From Bradyrhizobium lablabi (GTDB lineage: Bacteria; Pseudomonadota; Alphaproteobacteria; Rhizobiales; Xanthobacteraceae): DNA of 64,000 nt. Made by a program: the position numbers and the translations under genes. The notes under the pieces are model-generated. The model had not been told where the DNA came from and did not search any database. It saw only the letters and a list, made by a program, of their open reading frames with translations. The stretch lies in the NCBI RefSeq assembly GCF_018131005.1, contig NZ_JAFCJK010000003.1, positions 124,001 to 188,000 of the forward strand. Direction: 5' to 3'. Positions 39,026-47,435 of this stretch are shown piece after piece (within the stretch, counting starts at the first letter, position 1; the number at the start of each line of letters is the position of its first letter).

Positions 39026-41340
39026 TGATCGGGGCGCGACGCGCGCTTCTCGGCAGATCGGGCGGATCGGCTGGTCGCCAGCCGACCTACTTCTTCTCGG
39101 CTGCTGGCAGCGACGCCAACGATGGGCGCAGCATCAGCTCGCCGAAGCAGACCTTGGCGGCATTCAACGCGCTATCACTGACGCCGACCGATTACGTCGC
39201 CTTCCGCGGTGGCGACACATTCTCGGGGACGATGACGATCCCGAATGGTGGCTCGGCGCTGTCGCGCGTGATCATCGGCAGCTACGGCGTCGGCAAGCCG
39301 ACGATATCAGCCCCGGCCAACAGCAACGCAGTCGTCGCCAACAACCTGTCCTATCTGACGATCAAGAACATCTCGGTGACTGGGTCGGGCACGACCAACG
39401 GCGACGGCATCACGATCAACAATACGGCCGGCGCAGCCACCGACGTCACGATCGACAGCTGCACGGCAACTGGCTTCGCCCATGACGGCATCTGGGCAAA
39501 TGTCACCGGCGGCTCGATTACCAACATTGCGATCACCAACTGCACGACGAACGGCAACTCGACCGGCGCGATCAACAACGGCTGCGGCATCCAGCTTCGC
39601 GGCGTCTACGGCGCCCAGATCTCCGGGGCCTATTCGTTCATCAACCCTCTGATCTTCAACTGCGTCGCCAACAACAACACGGGCGCCAACGGCACCACGA
39701 ACTGGTGCGGCAGCGGTATCCACACCGCACAGTGCTCCGGCGGCGGCATCTTCGCATCATCCGCCGACAATAACGGCGCCGGCTGCAATGCCGGCTCGGG
39801 ACCATCGGGCATATGGATTTCGGACTGCAGCGCGCACGTCATTCAGTCCTGCGAGTCGAGCAACAACAAGACCGCGCTCAACGACGGCGTCGGCTTCGAC
39901 ATGGATGGCGGCTGCGTCAACTGCATACTGCAGTATAGCTACAGCCACGGCAACATGGGCGCCGGGCTGATGTGCTTCGCCTATTCCGATCCGAGCTTCA
40001 TCAACGGCAACCTCAACAACATCATCCGCTTCAACGTCAGCGCCAATGATGCGAACGGCGCCTCGACGATCGAGGGCGGCGTCTTCATCGTCTCGGCCAA
40101 CGGAACGCCGAACACCGGCTTCCAGGTCTACGGCAACACGGTCTTTACCGCGGGATCATCGGCGACATCGGCCTGTGTCGTGCTGGGGCAGAACACCGGC
40201 GCGCTGAGCGGCACGATCGCGAACAACATCTTCATGTCGCGCGCGAACTCCAAGCTTACGATCACCAACGGGACCATGTCCGGCGTCGCGGTGACCGGCA
40301 ATTGCTGGTTCCCGGTAGCAAACCAGTCGTTCTCGCTCAATTGGGCCGGCACCACTTACAGTTCGTATTCGGCATGGCAGACCGCGACCGGGCTCGAGAA
40401 GATCGCCGGCGTCAATGTCGGGCTCAACACCGACCCGCTGCTCTGCAATATCGGCTACAGCGCATCGCTGGCGTCGTCGTCGGCCTCTCAAAAGAACAGC
40501 TTCAAGCTACAGCCGACATCGCCGTGCCTTGGCACCGGCGTCAACCTGTTGACCCAGTATTCGATCAACGTCGGAGGCCGCGACTACTTCAACAATGTCG
40601 CGCCGCGCGCCGTTGGCGTCTACGACATGGGCTGCGCCCAAGGGGCGGCCGTGCTCGGCCCGCAGGTCACCGCAACCCTGACCGACAACGCCGCCGACAC
40701 CACGTCCGGCACGACGTTCGCGTTCGGCAGCCGCAGCTGGTCGATCGGGACCGCGGACGCGAGCCGGATCGTAGTTGCAGATGTCGTCGCGCGCATAGCC
40801 GCCAGCACGACGGTGACGGCGACATCTCTCACCATCGGCGGGATCACGTTCACGCTGATCCCGGGCTCGGATGGCCGCCAGACCAACGGCGGCAACCTAA
40901 CGACGCACTCCAAATGGATGGCGCTGATTCCGACTGGGACCACGCTCGGAGCGGCGTCGCTGGTGATGAGCGGCTCGACGGTGCGCGTGGCGATGACGCT
41001 GCATTCGGTCGTCAATGCGGATCAGGTCTTCCCGCAAAACTGCAACGTGGCGAACTTCACCGATGCGACCACCGGCGTGACCGCAACGGGCCTGCTGACG
41101 TGCCCGGGCAATGGCGTCGCCTTGATCGGCGCATCGCTTGCCAGCGTTGCCAGCGGCACGCCGACGTGCACGCCCACGAACTACACCAACGATCTCGCCG
41201 GGACGGCGTTCGGGATCAGCGCCTATAGCACCGGCACTTCGTCGGCCTCGGGCCAGAAAGTCTATTCATCGGTGTGGAGCGGGAACACGCCGCAGTCCGC
41301 CTCGGGTTCTTACGCGGCGTGGGGGCCGATCATTCAATAG
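39025..41340 (+). CDS. right-handed beta-helix tailspike-like protein
   Basis: 771 aa. After a short N-terminal arm, residues 20-70 (TYFFSAAGSDANDGRSISSPKQTLAAFNAL) are the classic entry to pectate-lyase-like helices. Residues 90-420 show repeated Asn-ladder strands (LTIKNISVTGSG, VTIDSCTATGF, IAITNCTTNGN, CESSNNKT). Such helices often depolymerise capsule or O-antigen. The C-terminal domain (about 545-771) is shared with the protein at 35244-37706. Many Asn/Cys in the helix are notable. The substrate is unknown. Confidence 0.75.
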   Translation: MIGARRALLGRSGGSAGRQPTYFFSAAGSDANDGRSISSPKQTLAAFNALSLTPTDYVAFRGGDTFSGTMTIPNGGSALSRVIIGSYGVGKPTISAPANSNAVVANNLSYLTIKNISVTGSGTTNGDGITINNTAGAATDVTIDSCTATGFAHDGIWANVTGGSITNIAITNCTTNGNSTGAINNGCGIQLRGVYGAQISGAYSFINPLIFNCVANNNTGANGTTNWCGSGIHTAQCSGGGIFASSADNNGAGCNAGSGPSGIWISDCSAHVIQSCESSNNKTALNDGVGFDMDGGCVNCILQYSYSHGNMGAGLMCFAYSDPSFINGNLNNIIRFNVSANDANGASTIEGGVFIVSANGTPNTGFQVYGNTVFTAGSSATSACVVLGQNTGALSGTIANNIFMSRANSKLTITNGTMSGVAVTGNCWFPVANQSFSLNWAGTTYSSYSAWQTATGLEKIAGVNVGLNTDPLLCNIGYSASLASSSASQKNSFKLQPTSPCLGTGVNLLTQYSINVGGRDYFNNVAPRAVGVYDMGCAQGAAVLGPQVTATLTDNAADTTSGTTFAFGSRSWSIGTADASRIVVADVVARIAASTTVTATSLTIGGITFTLIPGSDGRQTNGGNLTTHSKWMALIPTGTTLGAASLVMSGSTVRVAMTLHSVVNADQVFPQNCNVANFTDATTGVTATGLLTCPGNGVALIGASLASVASGTPTCTPTNYTNDLAGTAFGISAYSTGTSSASGQKVYSSVWSGNTPQSASGSYAAWGPIIQ

Positions 41341-41350
41341 GCAGGGTTGA

Positions 41351-42226
41351 ATGGCCGATCTCTCCGACGTCACCGCCTATCTGGCGCAGCAGGCCGCCGC
41401 CGCGGTCTATCCGAATGGCACCTCGCAGCCCTCGGTCGCGGCGATGGACTGTCGCATCTTCGAGGGCTGGCCGCTGCCGGATCAACTCGACCGCGACATG
41501 CTCGGCCAGACGCTTGCCGGATCGCCGTCGGCGCCGGCCTCTCGTCCTGGTGGCACTGTCGCCAATGTCTCGATCTACCCGCTGCCGGGCACCGGCGTCG
41601 CGGTCTATCAGATCCTCGACGAGACCTACCTGATCACGCCGCCGGCGATCAGCACGACGTTCACGCTGGTCGGCAACCTGATCACGGTATCGGGTGCGCT
41701 ATCGAGTGGCGAGTATCTGACGCTGGTCATCGACGATGCCGTGGTCTGCTCGCAGACCGGCGCCAACGTCGCAGCGATGTTGGCCGCGCTGGCGGCGCAA
41801 GCGGTCGCGGCTGGCTATGCCGCAACCTCGACGGCGACGACGCTGACCATTCCGTTCGGCCACTCGCTCGTTGTGCGCCAGGGCGGCAAGGCCGTTCAGG
41901 GCAAGGTCACGCATCGCCAGCGCCATTCGATCATGGTGACGGTATGGGCGCCAACGCATGCGGCGCGGTCGACGCTCGCAAGCGCGATCGATAACCTGAT
42001 CAAGCAGTCGAACAAGGTCGCGATGCCCGACACGTCGCAGGCGATCGTGGTCTATAGCCGCACCAACATTTCTGACGAACTGCAAGCCGCCGCGATCTAC
42101 CGCCGCGATCTGATCTATGACGTCGAGTATGCGACGGTCGAGCAATTCCCGGCCTACGTCATCACCTCGGTGCAGGTCTCGATCGCCAAGCCAGACAATT
42201 CCGCCATCGCTACCGCTCTAACATGA
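41351..42226 (+). CDS. putative tail terminator / neck protein
   Basis: 291 aa. N- and C-terminal helices (LSDVTAYLAQQAAAAVYPNGTSQP; SIMVTVWAPTHAARSTLASAIDNLIKQ) enclose a beta domain with an insertion (LTLVIDDAVVCSQTGANVAAMLAALAAQ). HSIMVTVWAPTHAARSTLASAIDNL recalls neck or completion proteins of contractile phages. It lies right before the sheath gene. Confidence 0.6.
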   Translation: MADLSDVTAYLAQQAAAAVYPNGTSQPSVAAMDCRIFEGWPLPDQLDRDMLGQTLAGSPSAPASRPGGTVANVSIYPLPGTGVAVYQILDETYLITPPAISTTFTLVGNLITVSGALSSGEYLTLVIDDAVVCSQTGANVAAMLAALAAQAVAAGYAATSTATTLTIPFGHSLVVRQGGKAVQGKVTHRQRHSIMVTVWAPTHAARSTLASAIDNLIKQSNKVAMPDTSQAIVVYSRTNISDELQAAAIYRRDLIYDVEYATVEQFPAYVITSVQVSIAKPDNSAIATALT

Positions 42227-42408
42227 AGAGGTTGCCCGTGCGCCATCACCTGATCGTCGTGCATGAGTTCGGCCAATACGCTAAAGGCGACAAGATCATC
42301 GCATCTGACGAAGTCGCGAAGGTCCTCGACAGTCCGCAGCATACCCACGTCGTCAAGATCGCCGCGCCGGACGAGCCGCCGGCGCTGCCGGCGGACGAGG
42401 ACGAGTAG
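42223..42408 (+). CDS. small protein before the sheath gene
   Basis: 61 aa (MKRLPVRHHLIVVHEFGQYAKGDKIIASDEVAKVLDSP), with an acidic Pro-rich end. The start overlaps the previous stop (ATGA). The GQYAKGDKIIASDEVAKVL core is typical of short phage proteins preceding a tail sheath; role unknown. Confidence 0.65.
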   Translation: MKRLPVRHHLIVVHEFGQYAKGDKIIASDEVAKVLDSPQHTHVVKIAAPDEPPALPADEDE

Positions 42409-42451
42409 CGCTCGCCTATCAACGCCACCCACCTAAAAAGGAACGTAGACC

Positions 42452-44407
42452 ATGCCCGTCTTCCTCGACGGCCAGCAGAACCTTGCTGCGCTCACGGTAC
42501 CCGGCGTTTATGGCGACATCGTACTGCCTTCACCGTTCATCGCGGGCACGCCGACCAACATCGAAGGTCTGGTCGGCGTCGGCAGCTGGGGGCCGCTCAA
42601 CTCGCTGATCCCGGTCTCGAAGCCGTCCGATGCGGCGATTCAGATCGGGCCGCCAATGAGGCGCGACTATGACATCTCCTCCTATGTCTCGGCGGCATCG
42701 CAGGTCGGCGGCGCGATCGGATTCCTCTGCGTACGCGTCTCCGACGGCACCGATCTTGCCGCGAGTGCATCGATCCAGAGCGGCGCGCTGACGGTGACGG
42801 GCAAATATACCGGAACGCTCGGCAACGGCATCACCTTCTCGCTGCAGCAAGGCTCGCTCGCGAATTCGCTGATGGCCGTGATCGCCTTCCCGGGCCTCGT
42901 GCCGGAGCAGTTCAACAACATCATGGGCCCGACCCCGGCGTCCGGATCCGCGACCTTCTCCGGCAATCCTGTCGCCAACGACACGCTGACGATCGCCGGC
43001 ACCGCGATCACCTTCGTGGTCTCCGGTGCGACCGGCCTGCAGGTCAATATCGGTTCTTCGCTCGCGGTCACGCTGTCGAACCTGTTGAACCTGCTGCAGA
43101 CCTCGGCCGATGCCGGCCTCGTCAAATGCAACTATTCGCTCTCGGGCTCAGTGCTCACGATCGTCGCGAACCAGTTCCAGGGCACCGGCACGAATGCCGG
43201 CAGCGGCGGCAACGCGCTGACGCTCGCCAAGACCTCGACCGCGATCACGGTATCCGGCGCGACGCTCACCGGCGGCGTTGGCACCTGGCAGACGTTCTGG
43301 ACCAACGCGGCGGCCGTCATCAATGCCGGCAACGCGACGCGCGGCCCGAGCTTCACCGTGGTCGCCACCGCGGGCACCTCGACCCTGGTGCCGCTCTTGA
43401 GCACGACGATCACGCTGTCGGGCGGCACCGATGGCGCCGGCAACGTCACCGATGCCACGCTGGTCGGGCAGGACATCGTGCCGCGCAAGGGCATGTATGC
43501 GCTCCGGCAATCGAACTGTGATTGCTTCACGCTATGCGACCTGTCGACCTCGTCGTTCTACGCGGCGATCGCTTCCTTCGCGCTGTCGGAAACCATGCTC
43601 GGCATCTTCGCGACGGTAAAGGGCGACACCATCCAGAACGCGATCGCCACGCGCATCAACTCCGGCGTCGACACGCCCTGGTTCAAGCTGATCCTGGGCG
43701 ACTGGCCGACGTTCTTCGATAGCTTCAATCAGCTGTCGCGCCTGATCAGCCCGGCGGCGTTCGGCATCGGCATCTACGGCAATCTCTCGCCGCAGCAGTC
43801 GGCGCTCAACAAGCCGCTGCAGGGCATCTCGGCGACGCAGCGCTCACAGCTCGGCCAGACCTATTCCGACACCGAACTGTCGCTGATCAACACCGGCGGC
43901 ATCGACGCCATCCTGCCGCCGACGTCCTCGCCGGGCGGGTTCTACTTCTCGTTCGCCACCGGCCGCAACTGCTCGAGCAACACGGCGGCGAACGGCGACG
44001 AGTACACGCGGATGACCAACTTCCTGATCCGCGCCTCGCAGAGCAAGGCGGCGGGCGCCTTCGTCGGTCAGCTGCAGTCGATCCAGCCGAACGATCAGAC
44101 CCGCGCAAAGGCGAAAGCACTGTTCGACGGCTTCTCGGCGCAGCTGGCTTCGCCGGAAGTCGGCCTCGGAATCAACGGCCAGGGCATGATCGACAAGCCC
44201 TGGATGGTGATCTGCGATCTCACCAACAACCCGCCGGCGTTGCAGGCGCAGGGTTACCTATTCCTGTATTGGCAGGTTCGCTACCTCAATGTCATCCGCT
44301 ACTTCGTGGTGAAATTCCAGGGTGGCGGCAACGTCACTGTGATCGACACCGGCTCCAACCAGCTGCCGAGCCCGTCGCAGTTCGCGACTGTCAACGCCTC
44401 GGTGTAG
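42452..44407 (+). CDS. tail sheath protein
   Basis: 651 aa. The start PGVYGDIVLPSPFIAGTPTNIEGLVGVGSWGPLNSLIPV and the C-terminal region (WMVICDLTNNPPALQAQGYLFLYWQVRYLNVIRYFVVKFQGG) match contractile tail sheaths. Central beta domains with extra Thr/Ser-rich insertions (about 150-290) protrude from the sheath. It defines the phage as a contractile-tailed type. Confidence 0.92.
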   Translation: MPVFLDGQQNLAALTVPGVYGDIVLPSPFIAGTPTNIEGLVGVGSWGPLNSLIPVSKPSDAAIQIGPPMRRDYDISSYVSAASQVGGAIGFLCVRVSDGTDLAASASIQSGALTVTGKYTGTLGNGITFSLQQGSLANSLMAVIAFPGLVPEQFNNIMGPTPASGSATFSGNPVANDTLTIAGTAITFVVSGATGLQVNIGSSLAVTLSNLLNLLQTSADAGLVKCNYSLSGSVLTIVANQFQGTGTNAGSGGNALTLAKTSTAITVSGATLTGGVGTWQTFWTNAAAVINAGNATRGPSFTVVATAGTSTLVPLLSTTITLSGGTDGAGNVTDATLVGQDIVPRKGMYALRQSNCDCFTLCDLSTSSFYAAIASFALSETMLGIFATVKGDTIQNAIATRINSGVDTPWFKLILGDWPTFFDSFNQLSRLISPAAFGIGIYGNLSPQQSALNKPLQGISATQRSQLGQTYSDTELSLINTGGIDAILPPTSSPGGFYFSFATGRNCSSNTAANGDEYTRMTNFLIRASQSKAAGAFVGQLQSIQPNDQTRAKAKALFDGFSAQLASPEVGLGINGQGMIDKPWMVICDLTNNPPALQAQGYLFLYWQVRYLNVIRYFVVKFQGGGNVTVIDTGSNQLPSPSQFATVNASV

Positions 44408-44449
44408 CCGAAGCCCAAAGGTCATTTTCCAACTCAATAGGAGGTCACC

Positions 44450-44887
44450 TTGCCGGTGAACGGAATGAACACGGGCGTCGACTACGCCCTATTCTACTTC
44501 GACGGTGCAACTGGCGCGCTGGTCGATCTCGGCGACGTCCAGAACGTCAAGATCATCGCGCTCAAGCACGACATCAAGTCGATGCCCTACAACCGGGTGC
44601 CGCGCTATGGCTATGTGCCTGACGGCTTCAAGATCGATTTCTCGATCACGCGGACCGGTGCGGCGCTTGAGGATTTCATGGTCGCGGCGTCGGCGTCGTT
44701 CAACGCCGGCGCCATTCAGAAGCCGGGCTATCTGCAGGAAACCATCATCAACCCAGACGGCTCGATCAGCCGCTACCAGTACACGGAGATGGTGATCTTC
44801 CTGACCGATCATGGCGAGATCAGCCGCGACAAGCCGGTCACACTCGCGCTCGAGGGCATGAGCAGCGAAAAGGTGCCGATCGCCTGA
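44450..44887 (+). CDS. tail tube protein
   Basis: 145 aa from a TTG with AGGAGG five bases upstream. MPVNGMNTGVDYALFYFDGATGALVDLGDVQNVKIIALKHDIKSMPYN and a C-terminal LEGMSSEKVPIA fit small tube proteins paired with the sheath. Tubes line the DNA conduit of contractile tails. Confidence 0.82.
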   Translation: MPVNGMNTGVDYALFYFDGATGALVDLGDVQNVKIIALKHDIKSMPYNRVPRYGYVPDGFKIDFSITRTGAALEDFMVAASASFNAGAIQKPGYLQETIINPDGSISRYQYTEMVIFLTDHGEISRDKPVTLALEGMSSEKVPIA

Positions 44888-45789
44888 TGCAGGTCGGCAT
44901 CATCACCGTTGACGGCAGGCAGGTCGGCGTCGTCTCGCAGACCGAAGGCGATGTCGTCGACACGTTCACGCCAGACCTCGAAGGCTATGAGCCGCAGGGC
45001 CGCGCCTCGGAGACACCGCAGGGCGGCACGAAAGAGCCCGCGCCGGCGCCGCATCACGGCTACCACCATCACGGCGGCCGTCATCGCGAGCCGGGACATC
45101 ACGAGCACCGCCAGCGCCGACGCGAGCCTGAAAAGCCGCGCATGCGCTTTGGTGGCGAGGGCGACACGGACCCCGTCAGCCCGCAGCGCCAGGGCTATCA
45201 ACCGCGCGGCGAAGAGTATCGCGGCGAGCGTGGCCATCCGGTGCACCAGGGCTCGGCCGAAGTCGACCGCGCGATCGTCGAGGCCGCGCGCGCACACAAC
45301 CTCGATCCGAACTTCATGCGCTCGATCGCCTCGATCGAAAGCGGCATGAATCCTTCGAGCAACGCCAACCGCTCGACGCAGTACAAGGGCCTGTTCCAGA
45401 TGGGCTCTCGCGGGCCAAAGAGCGAATGGGCGCGGTTCGGCGGCGGCGGCAACATCTATTCCGCGCAAGACAACGCGATGGCCGCGGCGCGCTACTTCGA
45501 CGCCAATAGGACCGTGTTCCGCCAGCACTATCACCGCGACCCGACCGACACTGAGATGTATATGATGCATCAGCAGGGGCTCGGCTTCTACACGCGCGGG
45601 GCGATGACGAACATCCGCGGCAACCCGTATCCGGGCATGCGAGGCGCACAGAGTCACGAGACCTTCGAAGAAGGATGGGGCCGCGAAGTCGCGCGGCGCA
45701 AGGCTGGCTATGCTGCGCGCTCGAAGCCGGAAGTCAAAGCCGAAGAGACGCCGCCGAAGCCCTTCGATCCCGAGACCGACCCGCTCTAG
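44887..45789 (+). CDS. SLT-domain lytic transglycosylase, virion-associated
   Basis: 300 aa. The N-terminal 50 residues are a beta domain, then a Pro/His-rich linker (HHGYHHHGGRHREPGHH). Residues about 120-215 are an SLT-type lysozyme domain with the catalytic Glu in IASIESGMNP (E151) and the conserved YKGLFQMGSRG. It probably opens peptidoglycan during DNA injection. Placement between the tube and chaperone genes is unusual. Its stop overlaps a gene on the opposite strand by 4 nt. Confidence 0.82.
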   Translation: MQVGIITVDGRQVGVVSQTEGDVVDTFTPDLEGYEPQGRASETPQGGTKEPAPAPHHGYHHHGGRHREPGHHEHRQRRREPEKPRMRFGGEGDTDPVSPQRQGYQPRGEEYRGERGHPVHQGSAEVDRAIVEAARAHNLDPNFMRSIASIESGMNPSSNANRSTQYKGLFQMGSRGPKSEWARFGGGGNIYSAQDNAMAAARYFDANRTVFRQHYHRDPTDTEMYMMHQQGLGFYTRGAMTNIRGNPYPGMRGAQSHETFEEGWGREVARRKAGYAARSKPEVKAEETPPKPFDPETDPL

Positions 45790-46415
45790 TAGTAGCGCTG
45801 TTCTTCGGTCCAGGGCGCTCGCAGCGCCGCCCAGATCGCCGACGGCCTGATGGCGATGGCGAGCCTCGGACCGATCCCGCTCCACACGCCGAGCAGGGTG
45901 ACGACGACGCGCAGGATCCAGATCGCGAACGAATACACCAGCGCGCCAAGGGCGAGTTGGGTGTGTGTGATCGCTCCCGCTTGAAAGAGCGGCACCAGGC
46001 TGAAGAAAAACGTGTAGCCGAAAAACGCAATCGCCGGCGACAGCAGGACCCAGACCCACGCCGGCGGCCTGCCGCCGATCATGGGCGGATATTTCGGCGC
46101 GATCGCATCGGCATCGACCGGCTTGACGCGATAGCCGAGCCGGTGCGCGGCCGCCATCACGGCGGTGATCGCGACGTCTGGCGGCACCGTGAACCACTCG
46201 TCGCCGCCCGGCGATTTGTACTGGTTCAGCATGAAATGGGCTTCGACCTCGATCGGGCCGGCCACGTTGTCGATCGTCTCGCCGACGAATTCGAATTTCA
46301 GCGGAAAGGGCGACCCGGTTTGCAGGTCTTTAATGCGCTGCGCCGGGTTGTCAGTGATGCCGATCTTCTGCCGGCCGTGGTCGCCGGAAATCACGTAAAT
46401 GAATGCCTTGGCCAT
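45786..46415 (-). CDS. membrane-anchored MUG113/GIY-YIG-like protein
   Basis: 209 aa, the only minus-strand gene inside the late operon. Residues 5-95 are a MUG113/T5orf172 domain: FIYVISGDHGRQKIGITDNP with KIG, R27, LQTGSP, E58 in IEVEAH, then GGDEWFTVPPDVAITAV. GIY-YIG-like domains of this group are nuclease-like. Residues about 120-142 and 154-178 are transmembrane helices, with a short basic tail (RPSAIWAALRAPW). A membrane-bound nuclease-like protein encoded against the operon looks like a moron for lysogen defence or superinfection exclusion (inference). Confidence 0.75.
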   Translation of the reverse strand: MAKAFIYVISGDHGRQKIGITDNPAQRIKDLQTGSPFPLKFEFVGETIDNVAGPIEVEAHFMLNQYKSPGGDEWFTVPPDVAITAVMAAAHRLGYRVKPVDADAIAPKYPPMIGGRPPAWVWVLLSPAIAFFGYTFFFSLVPLFQAGAITHTQLALGALVYSFAIWILRVVVTLLGVWSGIGPRLAIAIRPSAIWAALRAPWTEEQRYY

Positions 46416-46456
46416 CGTCTGGGTTCCATTAATGGTTGCGTCAACATAGGACAGTC

Positions 46457-46825
46457 ATGAGTAAAGCGAAAGACACCCCCTCCGAATCGATAGCGGAAGC
46501 GGCCAATACGACCGATTGGGCGATGGACACCAGGGGCCGGCGGATCACGGTCAGCAAGCTTGATGCACTGCAATACTACCGCCTCGCCAAGGCGATGGGC
46601 GCCGTCTCCTCAAACCAGGCGGCAATGGATTTCGCGATGATCGCGGCCACGGTGCGCAAGATCGACGCGACCAAATTCCCGATCCCGAGCACGGAGCGGG
46701 ATGTCGAGTTCATGATCCAGCAACTCGGCTTCGAGGGCATCAATGCTGCCGGCGTCGCGCTCGAAAAGCTGAACAGGCAGGACGAGGAAGCCAAAAAGGC
46801 AGAGGAAGAAGCCGCAAAAAACTAA
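46457..46825 (+). CDS. tail assembly chaperone, upstream frame
   Basis: 122 aa (MSKAKDTPSESIAEAAN ... LEKLNRQDEEAKKAEEEAAKN). Mostly helical with an acidic, Lys-rich end. It lies between tube and tape measure genes, the fixed place of the gpG-type chaperone that binds the tape measure protein. Its last codons form the slippery sequence A AAA AAC, and translation that does not shift ends at TAA (46823-46825). Confidence 0.85.
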   Translation: MSKAKDTPSESIAEAANTTDWAMDTRGRRITVSKLDALQYYRLAKAMGAVSSNQAAMDFAMIAATVRKIDATKFPIPSTERDVEFMIQQLGFEGINAAGVALEKLNRQDEEAKKAEEEAAKN

Positions 46826-46995
46826 GCAGGCGACCCTGGTTCAAGCTACGGGTCGCCGCTGTTCATGCTGGTCTCGACTTCGATGTGGCCTTCTCGGCCG
46901 ACGACGGTTTCCTGATGGCGTGGATCGTCGCCAGCGGCGAGAACAAGGGCGCCTCATTCGATTGGGACGTCGGACAGTGGGTGAGGCCGACATGA
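46457..46995 (+). CDS. tail assembly chaperone frameshift product (G-T type)
   Basis: A -1 shift at 46816-46822 adds 57 residues read without a stop from CTA (46822) to TGA (46993-46995): LSRRPWFKLRVAAVHAGLDF and on to FDWDVGQWVRPT. Total about 179 aa. The extension has no start codon near its beginning and is followed at once by the next gene. The FDWDVGQW end is like those of other phage G-T extensions. Confidence 0.8.
46816..46857 (+). promoter_or_regulatory. programmed -1 ribosomal frameshift signal
   Basis: Slippery heptamer A AAA AAC (46816-46822) in the exact phase required, followed by a 6-nt spacer and a perfect 8-bp stem GGCGACCC (46829-46836) with GGGTCGCC (46850-46857), loop 13 nt. 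The zero-frame stop immediately follows the heptamer. This is the canonical layout for the tail chaperone frameshift. Confidence 0.88.
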
Positions 46996-47435
46996 TGGAA
47001 TTGAAAGAGTTCGAGGCGATGCTGTCGCGGTCGCTCGCGACCGTCGAGCCTAAGCTCGCCATCGGTCTCGACAAGGTCGGACAACTCGCCGAGTCCATCG
47101 CGGCCGAACTGCCAGGCCACTATCAGCCGGGCTGGGCTCCGCTCGCCGAGTCCACGATCAAGGACAAGGTCGCCAAGGGCTTCCCGGTCCCCTCGCCGTT
47201 GAAGCGCACCGGCGCCATGGCCGGCTCATATCGCAAGGAAGTCGACCCAGCCTCGCTTGCGATGGTGGTTGGCTCGGCGGACCCGAAAGCGCTCTGGCAG
47301 GAAATGGGAACGTCGCGCGGGATCCCGCCGCGGCCGGTGTGCGAGCCTGCGCTGAAACGGTCGCTGCCATTCGCCGCTGACGTGTTCGGCGCGATCGCGG
47401 TCTCGCTGTTGACGGGTAAGGCGCTGCTCAAGTGA
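46992..47435 (+). CDS. tail completion / gp10-like protein
   Basis: 147 aa starting MMELKEFEAMLSRSL. A helical start precedes PGHYQPGWAPLAESTIKDKVAKGFPVPSPLKRTGAMAGSYR, the pattern of HK97 gp10-like or virion morphogenesis proteins (W-x-P-L-x-x-S-T-x...L-x-x-T-G-x-M). Start overlaps the frameshift extension stop; stop overlaps the tape measure start (GTGA). Confidence 0.75.
   Translation: MMELKEFEAMLSRSLATVEPKLAIGLDKVGQLAESIAAELPGHYQPGWAPLAESTIKDKVAKGFPVPSPLKRTGAMAGSYRKEVDPASLAMVVGSADPKALWQEMGTSRGIPPRPVCEPALKRSLPFAADVFGAIAVSLLTGKALLK

Noticed and set aside
44809..46197. 462-codon minus-strand frame
   Set aside because: It is antisense to the transglycosylase and out of frame with the real MUG113 gene; it has no ribosome site or motif.
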